Numbered from the stretch's first letter, positions 41,142-49,477 are shown. The stretch is 50,215 nucleotides of DNA from Actinokineospora terrae (GCF_900111175.1 NZ_FOGI01000023.1:1-50215); one strand, 5' to 3'. Made by a program: numbers and translations. The notes: a model not told the origin generated them from the letters alone.

Positions 41142-41200
41142 GCGACGACCGGACGACGACGGTCGCCACAGCAGGCATGATGGGACAGGACATTGACTAG
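41138..41200 (+). CDS. 20-aa ORF coupled to pknA, before pknB
   Basis: ATG at 41138 overlaps the pknA stop in an ATGA arrangement; the frame ends with TAG at 41198-41200, giving a 20-aa peptide (MSDDRTTTVATAGMMGQDID). The stop codon lies directly at the GGAG that could serve pknB, 18 nt before the pknB ATG. It is too short for usual annotation. It may be a translated spacer that carries ribosomes from pknA to pknB, or it may be chance; no similarity is known. Confidence 0.45.
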   Translation: MSDDRTTTVATAGMMGQDID

Positions 41201-41218
41201 GAGCGGGGCAACGCACCG

Positions 41219-43207
41219 ATGACCACACCGCGACTGCTCTCGAACCGCTACGAGATCGGTGAGACGATCGGTTACGGCGGCATGTCCGAGGTCCACCGCG
41301 GCCGCGACGTCCGGCTCAGCCGCGAGGTCGCGGTGAAGGTGCTCCGCCAGGACCTCGCCCGCGACCCGCAGTTCCAGGAGCGGTTCCGCCGCGAGGCGCA
41401 GAACGCCGCCGCGCTCAACCACCCGGCGATCGTGGCCGTCTACGACACCGGCGAGACCCGCATCGAGACCGGGCCGCTGCCCTACATCGTCATGGAGTAC
41501 GTCGACGGGCGGACGCTGCGCGACATCGTCAAGTCCGAGGGACCGCTGCCCGGCCAGCGCGCCATGGAGATCATGGCCGACGTCTGCGCCGCGCTGGACT
41601 TCAGCCACCGGCACGGCATCGTGCACCGCGACGTCAAGCCCGCCAACGTGATGATCACCCGCTCCGGCGCGGTGAAGGTGATGGACTTCGGCATCGCCCG
41701 CGCGCTCGCCGACGGCCAGGTCGCGGTCACGCAGACCTCCGCGGTGATCGGCACCGCCCAGTACCTGTCCCCCGAGCAGGCCCGCGGCGAGACCGTGGAC
41801 AACCGCTCCGACGTCTACGCCACCGGCTGCGTGCTCTTCGAGCTGCTCACCGGTGAGCCGCCGTTCACCGGTGACTCGCCGGTCGCCGTCGCCTACCAGC
41901 ACGTGCGCGAGGACCCGCGGCCGCCGTCGGCGCTGAACCCGAGGGTCAGCCCGCAGCTGGACGCCATCGTGCTCAAGGCGATGTCCAAGGGCGCGGCGAA
42001 CCGGTACCAGTCCGCGGCCGAGATGCGCACCGACATCGTGCGCGTGCTCTCCGGCCAGCGCCCCGCTGCGCCGATGGTGATGACCGACGAGGACCGCACC
42101 GCGGTGCTGGGCCAGAACCGGCAGCCCGAGGTGCGCGGCCGCCACCGGCCCGAGGTGCTCTCGGACGACTACGACGATTACAACGCCTACGACGCCGAGG
42201 ACGACCGCGCGCGCAAACGGCGCAAGACCTGGCTGATCGTGCTGGTAGCCCTCGTCGTCGCCGCCCTGATCGCGCTGCTGTTCCTGTTGCTCAGCGGCAA
42301 GGACAAACCCACGACCGCCGACTCGTTCGCGCTACCCGACGTGCGCAAGCAGGTCGAGGCGCAGGCCAACGCCACCCTGGCCAACCAGGGCCTGCAGGTG
42401 GTCCGCGAGGCGGTCGCCTGCGAGCAGACCGCCGACGGCCAACCGGGTCCGTGCACCGCCGACGACATCGGCAAGGTCGTCGACACCGCGCCTGCCGCGG
42501 GCGCCCAGGTGCGCAAGGGCGACCGGATCACGCTGAAGATCGGCACCGCGCCCGGCAAGGTCGCCGTGCCGGACGTGGCAGGCAAGACCCAGGACGAGGC
42601 CAAGAAGATCCTGCAGGACGCCAAGCTCGGGGTGGCCGCGGCCGTCGACGAGGTCGAGGTCGACGACGAGAAGCAGATCGGCAAGGTCGTCGAGACCAGC
42701 CCGCCGGTCGGCCAGCAGGTCAACCCCGGCACCCAGGTCAAGCTGGTGGTCGGCAAGGGCCCCGACACCGTCGAGGTCACCAACCTGGTCGGCCAGGACT
42801 TCGAGACCGCGTCGAAGAACCTCACCGCCGCCGGTTTCGTGCCGCAGCGCAAGGACGTGTCCTCGGACCGCCCGGCCGGTGAGGTCGTCGACCAGGCGCC
42901 CAAGAGCGGCAAGGCGCGCAAGGGCACCACGATCACGCTGAGCGTCTCCAAGGGCGACAAGGTCGACATCGAGATGCCCGACCTGGAGGGCAAGACCCGC
43001 GCCGAGGCCGAGGCCCTGCTGCGCCAGCGCGGCTGGTCCGGCCAGTTCAACGTGATCGACGAGCCGACCAACGACCCCGACCAGGTCGGCAAGATCGTCG
43101 ACCAGCAGCAGCAGCCGGGCGACAAGATCGGCAAGGACACCACGATCGGGGTGCGGATCGGCAAGGCGCGCAACACGCCCACGATCCCGACCTTCCCGAC
43201 CAGGTAG
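41219..43207 (+). CDS. pknB: PknB, PASTA-domain Ser/Thr kinase
   Basis: 662-aa receptor kinase controlling growth and division. The kinase domain (about 11-275) has GYGGMSEVHRGRD, Lys40, HRDVKPANVM, MDFGIARAL and the activation loop TQTSAVIGTAQYLSPEQ with the two expected regulatory threonines. A basic stretch (RARKRRKTW) leads into a transmembrane helix near 340-360. Four PASTA repeats follow (about 370-655), known to bind muropeptides or lipid II, and a short Thr/Pro tail. The start matches mycobacterial PknB (MTTP...RYE). The only nearby SD-like GGAG is 15 nt from the ATG, so initiation may depend on coupling to the preceding 20-codon ORF. Ends at a strong terminator. Confidence 0.97.
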   Translation: MTTPRLLSNRYEIGETIGYGGMSEVHRGRDVRLSREVAVKVLRQDLARDPQFQERFRREAQNAAALNHPAIVAVYDTGETRIETGPLPYIVMEYVDGRTLRDIVKSEGPLPGQRAMEIMADVCAALDFSHRHGIVHRDVKPANVMITRSGAVKVMDFGIARALADGQVAVTQTSAVIGTAQYLSPEQARGETVDNRSDVYATGCVLFELLTGEPPFTGDSPVAVAYQHVREDPRPPSALNPRVSPQLDAIVLKAMSKGAANRYQSAAEMRTDIVRVLSGQRPAAPMVMTDEDRTAVLGQNRQPEVRGRHRPEVLSDDYDDYNAYDAEDDRARKRRKTWLIVLVALVVAALIALLFLLLSGKDKPTTADSFALPDVRKQVEAQANATLANQGLQVVREAVACEQTADGQPGPCTADDIGKVVDTAPAAGAQVRKGDRITLKIGTAPGKVAVPDVAGKTQDEAKKILQDAKLGVAAAVDEVEVDDEKQIGKVVETSPPVGQQVNPGTQVKLVVGKGPDTVEVTNLVGQDFETASKNLTAAGFVPQRKDVSSDRPAGEVVDQAPKSGKARKGTTITLSVSKGDKVDIEMPDLEGKTRAEAEALLRQRGWSGQFNVIDEPTNDPDQVGKIVDQQQQPGDKIGKDTTIGVRIGKARNTPTIPTFPTR

Positions 43208-43217
43208 CTCCTACGAC

Positions 43218-43249
43218 AAGGCCCCCACCGGTACGCCGGTGGGGGCCTT
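43218..43249. terminator. bidirectional terminator between pknB and trpG
   Basis: A 14-bp perfect stem AAGGCCCCCACCGG with its complement and a 4-nt loop lies 10 bp after pknB and 11 bp after the convergent trpG stop. It is symmetric enough to serve both genes. Confidence 0.88.
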
Positions 43250-43260
43250 GGGCTTTGGTC

Positions 43261-43908
43261 CTAGCCGAGCGCCTTGGTCAGCTCGCGCATGCCGCGCTCG
43301 AGTTCCTCGACCCGCGCCGGGGGCACCTCGAAGCCCGCGTCGGCGAGGAAGTTGGCCAGCATCCGGTGGCCGCCGTCGGTGAGCACCGACTCGGGGTGGA
43401 ACTGCACGCCGTGCACCGGCAGCTCCCGGTGCCGCATCGCCATCACGATGCCGCTCTCGGTCCGCCCGGTGACCTCGAAGTCGTCCGGGATGGTGTCCGG
43501 CACGATCGACAGCGAGTGGTAGCGCGTCGCGGTGAACGGGTCCGGCAGCCCCTTGAGCACCCCACCCCCGTTGTGCCGCACCTGGCTCGTCTTCCCGTGC
43601 AACAACTCCGGCGCCTGCGTCACGGTCGCCCCCCACGCCACCGCGATCGCCTGGTGCCCCAGGCACACCCCCAACAACGGCGTCCCCGCGTCGGCACACC
43701 GCCGCACCACCTCGACACTGCGCCCCGCCCGCTCCGGCGTACTGGGCCCAGGACTCACCAGAACCGCGTCGAACCCGTCGAGCACATCAGCCCGCCCCAA
43801 CTCCGCCGCGTCGTTGCGCCAGACCTCGCACTCAGCACCCAACTGCGCCAGGTACTGCACGAGGTTGTAGACGAAGCTGTCGTAGTTGTCGACCACGAGA
43901 ACGCGCAT
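43261..43908 (-). CDS. trpG: glutamine amidotransferase, TrpG/PabA type
   Basis: 215-aa class I glutaminase subunit that supplies ammonia to anthranilate or aminodeoxychorismate synthase. Motifs: DNYDSFVYNLVQYL at the N-terminus, SPGPSTPERAG, nucleophile Cys82 in LLGVCLGHQ, RYHSLSI, and HPESVLTDGG with the His-Glu pair. In mycobacteria the equivalent gene beside pknB is called trpG. Whether it serves tryptophan or folate synthesis cannot be told, as no trpE or pabB is adjacent. ATG at 43908 is chosen (AGG 9 nt upstream); a TTG at 43917 adds three residues. Convergent with pknB. Confidence 0.93.
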   Translation of the reverse strand: MRVLVVDNYDSFVYNLVQYLAQLGAECEVWRNDAAELGRADVLDGFDAVLVSPGPSTPERAGRSVEVVRRCADAGTPLLGVCLGHQAIAVAWGATVTQAPELLHGKTSQVRHNGGGVLKGLPDPFTATRYHSLSIVPDTIPDDFEVTGRTESGIVMAMRHRELPVHGVQFHPESVLTDGGHRMLANFLADAGFEVPPARVEELERGMRELTKALG

Positions 43909-43987
43909 GCGGGCCAACCTACCCGCCCACCCACGCCTCCCGCGCCCGACATATCCACGGCAGCCGGTCAGCGGTGGACCGCCGAAC

Positions 43988-44143
43988 TCACTGGGTGGTG
44001 ACCTGGTTGAACGGCAGCTTGGGCTCGACCCACGGGAAGACGACCAGCATCAGCAGGGCGATGACGCCTGCGACCAGGACGACGGCGGTCAGCACCCGGA
44101 CGGCGGTGGGGCCCGGGAGGTGGCGCCAGATCCACCCGTACAT
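43988..44143 (-). CDS. 51-aa conserved small membrane protein
   Basis: Starts MYGWIWRHLPGP and has one transmembrane helix (VLTAVVLVAGVIALLMLVVF) followed by PWVEPKLPF. Small proteins of this pattern are conserved beside the class E sortase gene in actinobacteria. The ATG overlaps the sortase stop (TGATG), indicating coupling and perhaps a complex with the sortase. Function unknown. The longer frame upstream is a shadow of the sortase gene. Confidence 0.88.
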   Translation of the reverse strand: MYGWIWRHLPGPTAVRVLTAVVLVAGVIALLMLVVFPWVEPKLPFNQVTTQ

Positions 44144-45021
44144 CAGCTGGTCTCCTTCAACTCGGGTGGCGTCTCGCCGGGCTTGGTCGGGTCCTTCGCC
44201 CACTGCTTGACCAGGACGGCGTGAACGATGAGGCGTTGGCGGTCGGAGAAGCGGGGGTGGCAGGTCGTCAGGGTCATCAGGGTGGCGCGTTCACCGATGC
44301 TGGGGGCGCCGCCCGCCTGGCCGGGGATGGGGGCGATGACGGTGCCCTGGCTGGGGTTGACGATCTGCTGGCCGACGAGGCCGGTGTAAGGGCCGCCGAG
44401 GGGGGCTACGCCCTGGCAGCGCGGGTCGGTGCCCTTGCCAGCCGCCCAGCCGTCGACCTCGTCCTTCTTGGGCAGCATGCGGTAGACGAACCAGTTGAAC
44501 CTGGTCTCGACCACGATCGCGTCGCAGGAGCCCAGCAGGTCGATGTCGTTGAACGGGGCGCCCTTGCCGACCCGGTGCCCGGCGACGGCGAAGTTGCCCG
44601 GCTCGCCCGGGTACGCGGTGCCCTTGTAGTGGCCTGGGCCGATCTCCAGGGAGCGCTCGGTGGTGCCCTCGATGATGGTGAACGAGTAGTCGGCGCCGAA
44701 GGAGGGGATGTGCATCTTGGCGAACCCGGCGCCCTCGCCGAGGCCGTCGAAGCGCTCGACCCGCTGCTGCTCGGGCGCGGCCGGGGCCTCGTCGTTCCAC
44801 TCGGTGTCCAGCTGCGAGGTCGCCTCACGCTGCTTACCTGCGGAAACGATGTCGGTCACGTAGACCTCGTAAACCACGAACAGCAGCACGACCAGCCCGG
44901 CGGTGATCAGCAACTCGCCGATGCCGCGGACGACGGTGCGCACCCGGTCCGGCCGCGCAGGCGGCTCGTCGGGGCTGTCGAGGTCGCCGGCAGGCGGGCC
45001 ACCGGTGTCGAGCGTTGTCAC
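44143..45021 (-). CDS. class E sortase
   Basis: 292-aa membrane-anchored transpeptidase that attaches LAXTG-type proteins to the wall, the housekeeping-type sortase of high-GC actinobacteria. One helix (GELLITAGLVVLLFVVYEVY) at about 35-54 makes it a type II membrane protein. Catalytic residues: His149 (FAVAGHRVGKG), Cys254 (LTTCHP) and the Arg of SDRQR near 261-263. The GTG at 45021 has AGGAG 7-8 nt upstream; the upstream ATG 45054 was rejected for lack of an SD. Divergent from crgA, coupled to the 51-aa membrane protein. Confidence 0.94.
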   Translation of the reverse strand: MTTLDTGGPPAGDLDSPDEPPARPDRVRTVVRGIGELLITAGLVVLLFVVYEVYVTDIVSAGKQREATSQLDTEWNDEAPAAPEQQRVERFDGLGEGAGFAKMHIPSFGADYSFTIIEGTTERSLEIGPGHYKGTAYPGEPGNFAVAGHRVGKGAPFNDIDLLGSCDAIVVETRFNWFVYRMLPKKDEVDGWAAGKGTDPRCQGVAPLGGPYTGLVGQQIVNPSQGTVIAPIPGQAGGAPSIGERATLMTLTTCHPRFSDRQRLIVHAVLVKQWAKDPTKPGETPPELKETS

Positions 45022-45170
45022 GCGAGGCTCCTTCCGGCCTGCGGATCCGAACATCGTTGGCGACTGGTGATTCGCCGACCTGCTCAGCTACGTTAACGTG
45101 TTGCACCGGCGGGAGTCGTCCCAACACGAGCGCGCCCGCACCCGACCGCACCACGTCAGGCGAGGACAGC

Positions 45171-45437
45171 ATGCCGAAGTCCAAGGTCCGCAAGAAGGCC
45201 GCGTACACCCCACCGGCCGACCGTCGCACGCCTGTGAAGGTGAAGCAGGCTGGGCCGTCACACCCGATCTACATCGCCGTGATGCTCGGCATCATGGTGC
45301 TGGGCCTGGCCTGGCTGGTCGTGAACTACATCGCAGGCGAGAAGATCCCATTCATGACCGACCTCGGCAACTGGAACTTCGCCATCGGGTTCGCCCTGAT
45401 GATCTCCGGTTTGCTGATGACCATGCGGTGGCGCTGA
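45171..45437 (+). CDS. crgA: CrgA, divisome membrane protein
   Basis: 88-aa protein with a basic N-terminus (MPKSKVRKKAAYTPP) and two transmembrane helices (IYIAVMLGIMVLGLAWLVV and FAIGFALMISGLLMTM) joined by VNYIAGEKIPFMTDLGNWN. It closely matches mycobacterial and streptomycete CrgA, which bridges FtsZ-dependent assembly and peptidoglycan enzymes and controls septation timing. The SD GAGGACAGC is modest. Divergent from the sortase gene. Confidence 0.96.
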   Translation: MPKSKVRKKAAYTPPADRRTPVKVKQAGPSHPIYIAVMLGIMVLGLAWLVVNYIAGEKIPFMTDLGNWNFAIGFALMISGLLMTMRWR

Positions 45438-45549
45438 GCCCACGCACGGCGGTCACGGGTCCCCCGCCCGGCTATCACCACGCTGGGCGACGGGGACTGC
45501 TCCATTCAGCGGACAGTCACTGAACCACACGGATGTAAGTAGTCCCCAA

Positions 45550-45571
45550 TGTGGATAACTACTGTGGATGA
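45550..45571. promoter_or_regulatory. paired DnaA boxes before the PH-domain gene
   Basis: TGTGGATAA (exact box, complement strand) at 45550-45558 and TGTGGATGA (one mismatch) at 45563-45571 stand 13 bp apart, the same spacing and orientation as the pair at 5976/5989. The second ends one base before the downstream ATG. Confidence 0.65.
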
Positions 45572-46000
45572 ATGCCCGTGACACCCGAGGACAGGTCAGC
45601 GCAGTGGGCTCCCGAGCCCAGGGTGGTGGCCGTCGGCTGGCTGCTGGCGGCTGCATCCGCGCTGGTCGCGGCCCTGGTCGACGACCCGAGGGGTGCGCTG
45701 CTGCTCATCGCGGCAGCGGGACTGCTCGGGGTCTTCGCGTTGCTCGGAACGCTGCGCAGACCGCGGCTGACCGCGGATGCCCGGGGTATCACCCTTCGGG
45801 GGGTACGCGGGAGCAAGCAGTGGAGCTGGGGCGAGGTGAACGTGCGCCTGGTGCACACCCGCAGGCTCGGCCGCGAGTCCAGCGCCCTCGAACTCGACGC
45901 GGACAACGCGGCCGAACCGGACCTGGTCCTGCTCGGCCGCCTCGACCTCGGTGCCGACCCGCAGGACGTGGTCGAGCACCTGCTGCGCCTGCGCACCTGA
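45572..46000 (+). CDS. PH-domain-like membrane protein (Rv0010c-like)
   Basis: 142 aa. Two adjacent hydrophobic segments (VVAVGWLLAAASALVAALV and GALLLIAAAGLLGVFALLG) at about 18-58 form a hairpin in the membrane. They are followed by a beta-rich cytoplasmic domain (RLTADARGITLRGVRGSKQW, WGEVNVRLVHTRRLGRESS) of the bacterial PH type and a C-terminal helix (DPQDVVEHLLRLRT). Mycobacteria have a similar gene between crgA and ppiA. Function unknown; its company suggests an envelope role. DnaA boxes abut the start codon. Confidence 0.88.
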   Translation: MPVTPEDRSAQWAPEPRVVAVGWLLAAASALVAALVDDPRGALLLIAAAGLLGVFALLGTLRRPRLTADARGITLRGVRGSKQWSWGEVNVRLVHTRRLGRESSALELDADNAAEPDLVLLGRLDLGADPQDVVEHLLRLRT

Positions 46001-46012
46001 GCCCGAGCGCGG

Positions 46013-46903
46013 CTAGACCGGGTAGAGCCAGTCCAGGATCTGCGCCGTGCGGATGGCGTAGAGCCCGATGAGCGCCGCGGTCACCAGGACCACGGTGCTG
46101 ACCTGCCACGTCCGCCGCTGCTGCGGGGGCGCGTAGACCATCCCGAAGGTCACCGCCGCGCCGACGGCCAGACCGCCGAGGTGCGCGAGCAGCGACACGC
46201 CCGGGACGGTCACGCTGATCGCCAGGTTCACCGCGAGCACGCCGAAGACGTTCATCAGCGCGTGCTTGTCCTGCTTGAGCCGCAGCACCGCCACGATCAA
46301 GCCGCCCAGCAGGCCGTAGATGGCCCCGGACGCGCCAGCGCCCTCGACCCGCAGCTCGCCGAACACGTACGGCGCAGCGCTGCCGCCGAGCAGCGACAGC
46401 AGGTAGACGATCGCGAACCGGCCGCGGCCCAGCAGCAGCTCCATGTCCCGCAGGAACCACAGCGCGACCATGTTGACCGCGAGGTGGATCGGCCCGAAGT
46501 GCAGGAAACCGCTGGTCAGCACCCGCCACCACTCGCCGTCGGCGACCAGCGGGGGGTACTCGGAGAGCTCGTGGAACAGCGTGGAGCTGTCGTTGTTGAT
46601 GGGGTCCTTCGCCACCAGCGCGGTGATCACGAAGACCACGACGTTGATCGCGATCAGGGCGGGGACCAGGACCGGCTTGCTCTCCAGCCGGGCACCGGCC
46701 ACCGTCGTCGGCTGCAACCGGACCTGCCGTCCGGCGTTCACGCAGTCGACGCACTGGAAGCCGACCGAGGCCTCGACGAGGCACTCGGGGCAGGCGGGCC
46801 GACCACAGCGGGTGCAGCTCAACCCGGTGAGCCGGTCGGGGTGGCGGACGCAGGCGGGCAGGCCCGCCTGCGTCCCCGGGTCGGACTGGTGTGGTGGGGT
46901 CAC
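46013..46903 (-). CDS. rhomboid-family intramembrane serine protease
   Basis: 296-aa polytopic protease. Residues 18-54 form a B-box-like zinc finger with Cys/His ligands (ACVRHPDRLTGLSC, TRCGRPACPECL, FQCVDC). Six or seven helices follow. The catalytic Ser192 is in GASGAIYG and His241 in LLAHLGG; HFGPIHLAVNM supplies the family Asn. It should therefore be active and cut membrane proteins within the bilayer; substrates unknown. GTG at 46903 is adjacent to the ppiA stop (TAG-GTG), indicating co-translation with the upstream prolyl isomerase gene. Confidence 0.94.
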   Translation of the reverse strand: MTPPHQSDPGTQAGLPACVRHPDRLTGLSCTRCGRPACPECLVEASVGFQCVDCVNAGRQVRLQPTTVAGARLESKPVLVPALIAINVVVFVITALVAKDPINNDSSTLFHELSEYPPLVADGEWWRVLTSGFLHFGPIHLAVNMVALWFLRDMELLLGRGRFAIVYLLSLLGGSAAPYVFGELRVEGAGASGAIYGLLGGLIVAVLRLKQDKHALMNVFGVLAVNLAISVTVPGVSLLAHLGGLAVGAAVTFGMVYAPPQQRRTWQVSTVVLVTAALIGLYAIRTAQILDWLYPV

Positions 46904-47449
46904 CTAGCGCTCGATGGTGACCTTGGTGATCACGATGTCGGTGACCGGCTTGTCACCGGGGTTGGTCGCGGTGTTGCCGATCGCGTCCACCACGGTGCGC
47001 GACTCCTGGTCGGCCACCTCACCGAAGATCGTGTGCTTGAAGTTGAGCCAGGTGGTCGGGGCCACCGTGATGAAGAACTGGGACCCGTTGGTGTTGGCGC
47101 CCGCGTTGGCCATGGCCAGCAGGTAGGGCCGGTTGAACTGCAGTTCCGGGTGGAACTCGTCGGCGAACTCGTAACCGGGGCCGCCGCGGCCGGTGCCGGT
47201 CGGGTCGCCGCCCTGCAGCATGAAGCCGTCGATGACGCGGTGGAAGATCGAGCCGTCGTAGAACGGACCCGAGGTTCCCCCCTGGGCGTTCTGGGCCTTG
47301 TACTCCTTGGAGCCCTCGGCGAGCCCGACGAAGTTCGCGACCGTCTTGGGCGCGTGGTCCGGGAACAGGTCGATGCGGATGTCACCCTGCGAGGTGTGCA
47401 GGGTGGCGGTCACCTTGGTCCCGACGAGGGATGCGTTGCTGTCTGCCAC
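46904..47449 (-). CDS. ppiA: PpiA, cyclophilin-type peptidyl-prolyl isomerase
   Basis: 181-aa cyclophilin catalysing cis-trans isomerisation of X-Pro bonds in the cytoplasm. Motifs: VANFVGLAEG, FYDGSIFHRVIDGFMLQGGD with the catalytic Arg, GPGYEFADEF, LAMANAGANTNGSQFFITV, and WLNFKHTIFGEV. No signal peptide. The GTG at 47449 gives the usual family N-terminus; upstream frame is spurious. First gene of a two-gene unit with the rhomboid protease. Position next to crgA mirrors the mycobacterial origin region. Confidence 0.96.
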   Translation of the reverse strand: MADSNASLVGTKVTATLHTSQGDIRIDLFPDHAPKTVANFVGLAEGSKEYKAQNAQGGTSGPFYDGSIFHRVIDGFMLQGGDPTGTGRGGPGYEFADEFHPELQFNRPYLLAMANAGANTNGSQFFITVAPTTWLNFKHTIFGEVADQESRTVVDAIGNTATNPGDKPVTDIVITKVTIER

Positions 47450-47546
47450 CGCCCCATCGTGCCATCTTCGGCGAGATCCGCTCGGAAGGGGCAGGATTGA
47501 CGGGGTCAGGAAAGGTCCCTGAGCACACGATGGACGAGGTGAAGCC

Positions 47547-48218
47547 ATGACCCGGGCCGGAGAGACGGTGGGCAAGGCCGTCGGCACCGGCTGGCGCGCG
47601 GTCCGCGAAGGTGCGGTTCGCGCCTCAGCAGCCGGGGCGGAGGCGGCGCACGCAGCCGAGCAGAAGCTCGCCGCCAAGGGCGTCGCCCCCCAGCAGGTCG
47701 CCGAGGCACTGGCCGAGACGGCGCAGGTGGCCAAGGAAGAGGTCATCCAGACCACCCGCCGCACCCGCAAGCGCCTGGCCAAGACGGCCCAGCAGGCCCG
47801 CAAGGACCTGGCGAAGGCGGCGAAGCAGGCCCGCAAGGACGCCCTCAGGCACCCGGCGACCAAGCGGGCGAGCAAGGCGACCGGGCCGGTGCGGGCCCAG
47901 GTCAAGCAGCTGAAGAAGGACCTCAAGCCGCAGGTCAAGCAGTACCGCAAGGAGCTGGAGACGCAGCTGCGGGCGGCCAAGTCGGCCGCGCGGCAGGCGG
48001 CGAAGGACCCGTCGGCCAAGCGCCGCAGGTGGCCGTGGCTGCTGGCGGTCCTGGGCATCGGCGCCGGTGCGGCCGTCGTCCTGCGCGGCAAGTCCCAGCA
48101 GGCCCCGGTCGAGCCCCAGCCGCAACGCCCGAAGCCGCCGGTCGCCGAGACGCCGACCGGTGGGGCCGAGCGCAACGGCCAGGCCAAGCCGAACCAGCCG
48201 ATCAGCTCCGAGAAGTAG
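47547..48218 (+). CDS. Lys/Ala-rich helical membrane-associated protein
   Basis: 223 aa, not assigned to a named family. Residues 1-160 are extremely Lys/Ala/Arg/Gln-rich and helical, with heptad-like repeats (AKTAQQARKDLAKAAKQARK, VKQLKKDLKPQVKQYRKELE), resembling histone H1-like or coiled-coil proteins. One hydrophobic helix (WPWLLAVLGIGAGAAVVL) near 163-180 and a Pro/Gln-rich tail follow. It could be a DNA-binding or scaffold protein tethered to the membrane; this is inference. GAGGTG upstream provides the SD for ATG 47547. Divergent from ppiA. Confidence 0.8.
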   Translation: MTRAGETVGKAVGTGWRAVREGAVRASAAGAEAAHAAEQKLAAKGVAPQQVAEALAETAQVAKEEVIQTTRRTRKRLAKTAQQARKDLAKAAKQARKDALRHPATKRASKATGPVRAQVKQLKKDLKPQVKQYRKELETQLRAAKSAARQAAKDPSAKRRRWPWLLAVLGIGAGAAVVLRGKSQQAPVEPQPQRPKPPVAETPTGGAERNGQAKPNQPISSEK

Positions 48219-48227
48219 CTCCGCACC

Positions 48228-48259
48228 GAGGCGGCCGACCTGCGGGGGTCGGCCGCCTC
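48228..48259. terminator. bidirectional hairpin terminator
   Basis: A 13-bp perfect stem, GAGGCGGCCGACC with its complement and a 6-nt loop, lies midway between the convergent 47547-48218 and 48273-48821 genes. Confidence 0.82.
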
Positions 48260-48272
48260 GCCACGTCCGGGG

Positions 48273-48821
48273 TCAGAGGCCGAGGTTGGTGATGACCGTC
48301 TCGGTGATCCGGCGGGCCTTGATGGTCTGCTCCTGGTTGGTACTGACCACGACCGCCGTGCCCGCCTTGGCGACGGCGTAGACGGCGCCCTTGTCGCCGG
48401 AGAGCGAGCCGCCGGTCCACCCCGCCGGGGACGACGCGGGGTTCGACGAGGCGATGGGGGCGGCCTCGTCGACCACCAGCTTCGCGATGGCCGGTTCGCC
48501 GGTGTAGACGCGGACGGTGAGCTGGACGCTCCCGTCCGGGCGGTAGTAGAAGCACGCCGGGTGGGGTTTGTCCCCGGACGTGCGCACCTTGGTCACGTGC
48601 TGCCCGTTGGCGTCGGCCACCACCGAGCTCTCCAGGTACGGGCACGGCCCGTCCGCGACCGGCTCCGGGGCAGGCGGGGCGGCTGCCGCGCCCGTGGAGG
48701 TCGGCTGGGTCGGTGGGGCGACGGCGGTGGTGGTGGGCCGCGGCTGGTCGGCGGGCGGCTCGGTGCTGGTGCACGCCGCGAGCGCGAGCAGGGGCGCGGC
48801 GAGGATCACGGCTCTTCTCAT
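48273..48821 (-). CDS. DUF2020-family lipoprotein
   Basis: 182-aa exported lipoprotein. Signal MRRAVILAAPLLALAAC with lipobox LAAC places the lipidated Cys at residue 17. A Pro/Thr-rich spacer follows, then a DUF2020-type domain with GPCPYLESSVVADANGQHV, ACFYYRPDGSVQLTVRVYTG, SSPAGWTGGSLSGDKGAVYA, and VVVSTNQEQTIKARR. Two Cys in the domain probably form a disulfide. Function unknown, wall-associated. ATG at 48821 is selected for the signal peptide; the upstream in-frame ATG adds a non-signal stretch. Confidence 0.88.
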   Translation of the reverse strand: MRRAVILAAPLLALAACTSTEPPADQPRPTTTAVAPPTQPTSTGAAAAPPAPEPVADGPCPYLESSVVADANGQHVTKVRTSGDKPHPACFYYRPDGSVQLTVRVYTGEPAIAKLVVDEAAPIASSNPASSPAGWTGGSLSGDKGAVYAVAKAGTAVVVSTNQEQTIKARRITETVITNLGL

Positions 48822-48963
48822 GGCCGGGCAAGTCAACCAGATAGCGCTAAGTGTGGTCCCGGCCACTCATTGAACCGGATGACGGTCAGGGGCATTACAG
48901 ACAGTGTGGCCTCGGCCACGGATGGATGACCCCCTGTTGTTCCGAAATGAAAGAGAGCCAGGC

Positions 48964-49392
48964 ATGGACCTGTTCGACAGAACAAGGGACCACGTACTAG
49001 CCCTGTTCCGGATCGTCATCGGCTTCCTGTTCGCCCTGCACGGCGCCGCCACCCTGTTCGACGTGCTCGGCGGTCCCGCCACCGGCAAGGTCCCCGCGTT
49101 CGCCCAGTGGCCCAGCTGGTGGGCCGCGGTGATCGAGCTCGTCGGCGGCGGACTCGTGGCGCTGGGCCTGGGCACCCGGTGGGCCGCGCTGCTGTGCTCC
49201 GGCACCATGGCGTACGCGTACTTCGTCGTGCACCAGAAGATCGGGCTGTTCCCGATGGAGAACGGCGGCGAGAGCGCGGCGCTGTTCTCCTGGTCGTTCC
49301 TGCTGATCGCGTTCTTCGGCCCGGGCAAGTGGGCCGTCGACCAGGTGATCGGGCGTTCCCGCCAGGCCGAACCCGCGGGCGTCGCGGGCTGA
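48964..49392 (+). CDS. DoxX-family membrane protein
   Basis: 142-aa protein with four transmembrane helices (LFRIVIGFLFALHGAATLF, WWAAVIELVGGGLVALGLG, AALLCSGTMAYAYFVVHQ, SAALFSWSFLLIAFFGPG). HGAATLFDVLGG is characteristic of DoxX/DoxD-like proteins. Mycobacterial DoxX takes part in a membrane oxidoreductase complex with superoxide dismutase and a thiosulfate sulfurtransferase; no such partners are next to it here. A purine-rich GAGAGCCAGG precedes ATG 48964. Convergent with an OsmC peroxidase gene, which is at least consistent with oxidative stress defence. Confidence 0.92.
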   Translation: MDLFDRTRDHVLALFRIVIGFLFALHGAATLFDVLGGPATGKVPAFAQWPSWWAAVIELVGGGLVALGLGTRWAALLCSGTMAYAYFVVHQKIGLFPMENGGESAALFSWSFLLIAFFGPGKWAVDQVIGRSRQAEPAGVAG

Positions 49393-49438
49393 TCACGCGG
49401 TGGTGCGTCCCCCGGTCCGGACACCGGGGCGGACGCCG

Positions 49439-49473
49439 GAGGGGGCGGGGGACCACGTGTCCCCCGCCCCCTC
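49439..49473. terminator. bidirectional terminator between doxX-like and osmC-like genes
   Basis: A 14-bp stem (GAGGGGGCGGGGGA with its complement) and a 7-nt loop lie 47 bp after the DoxX stop and 5 bp after the convergent OsmC stop. Confidence 0.82.
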
Positions 49474-49477
49474 GCCG

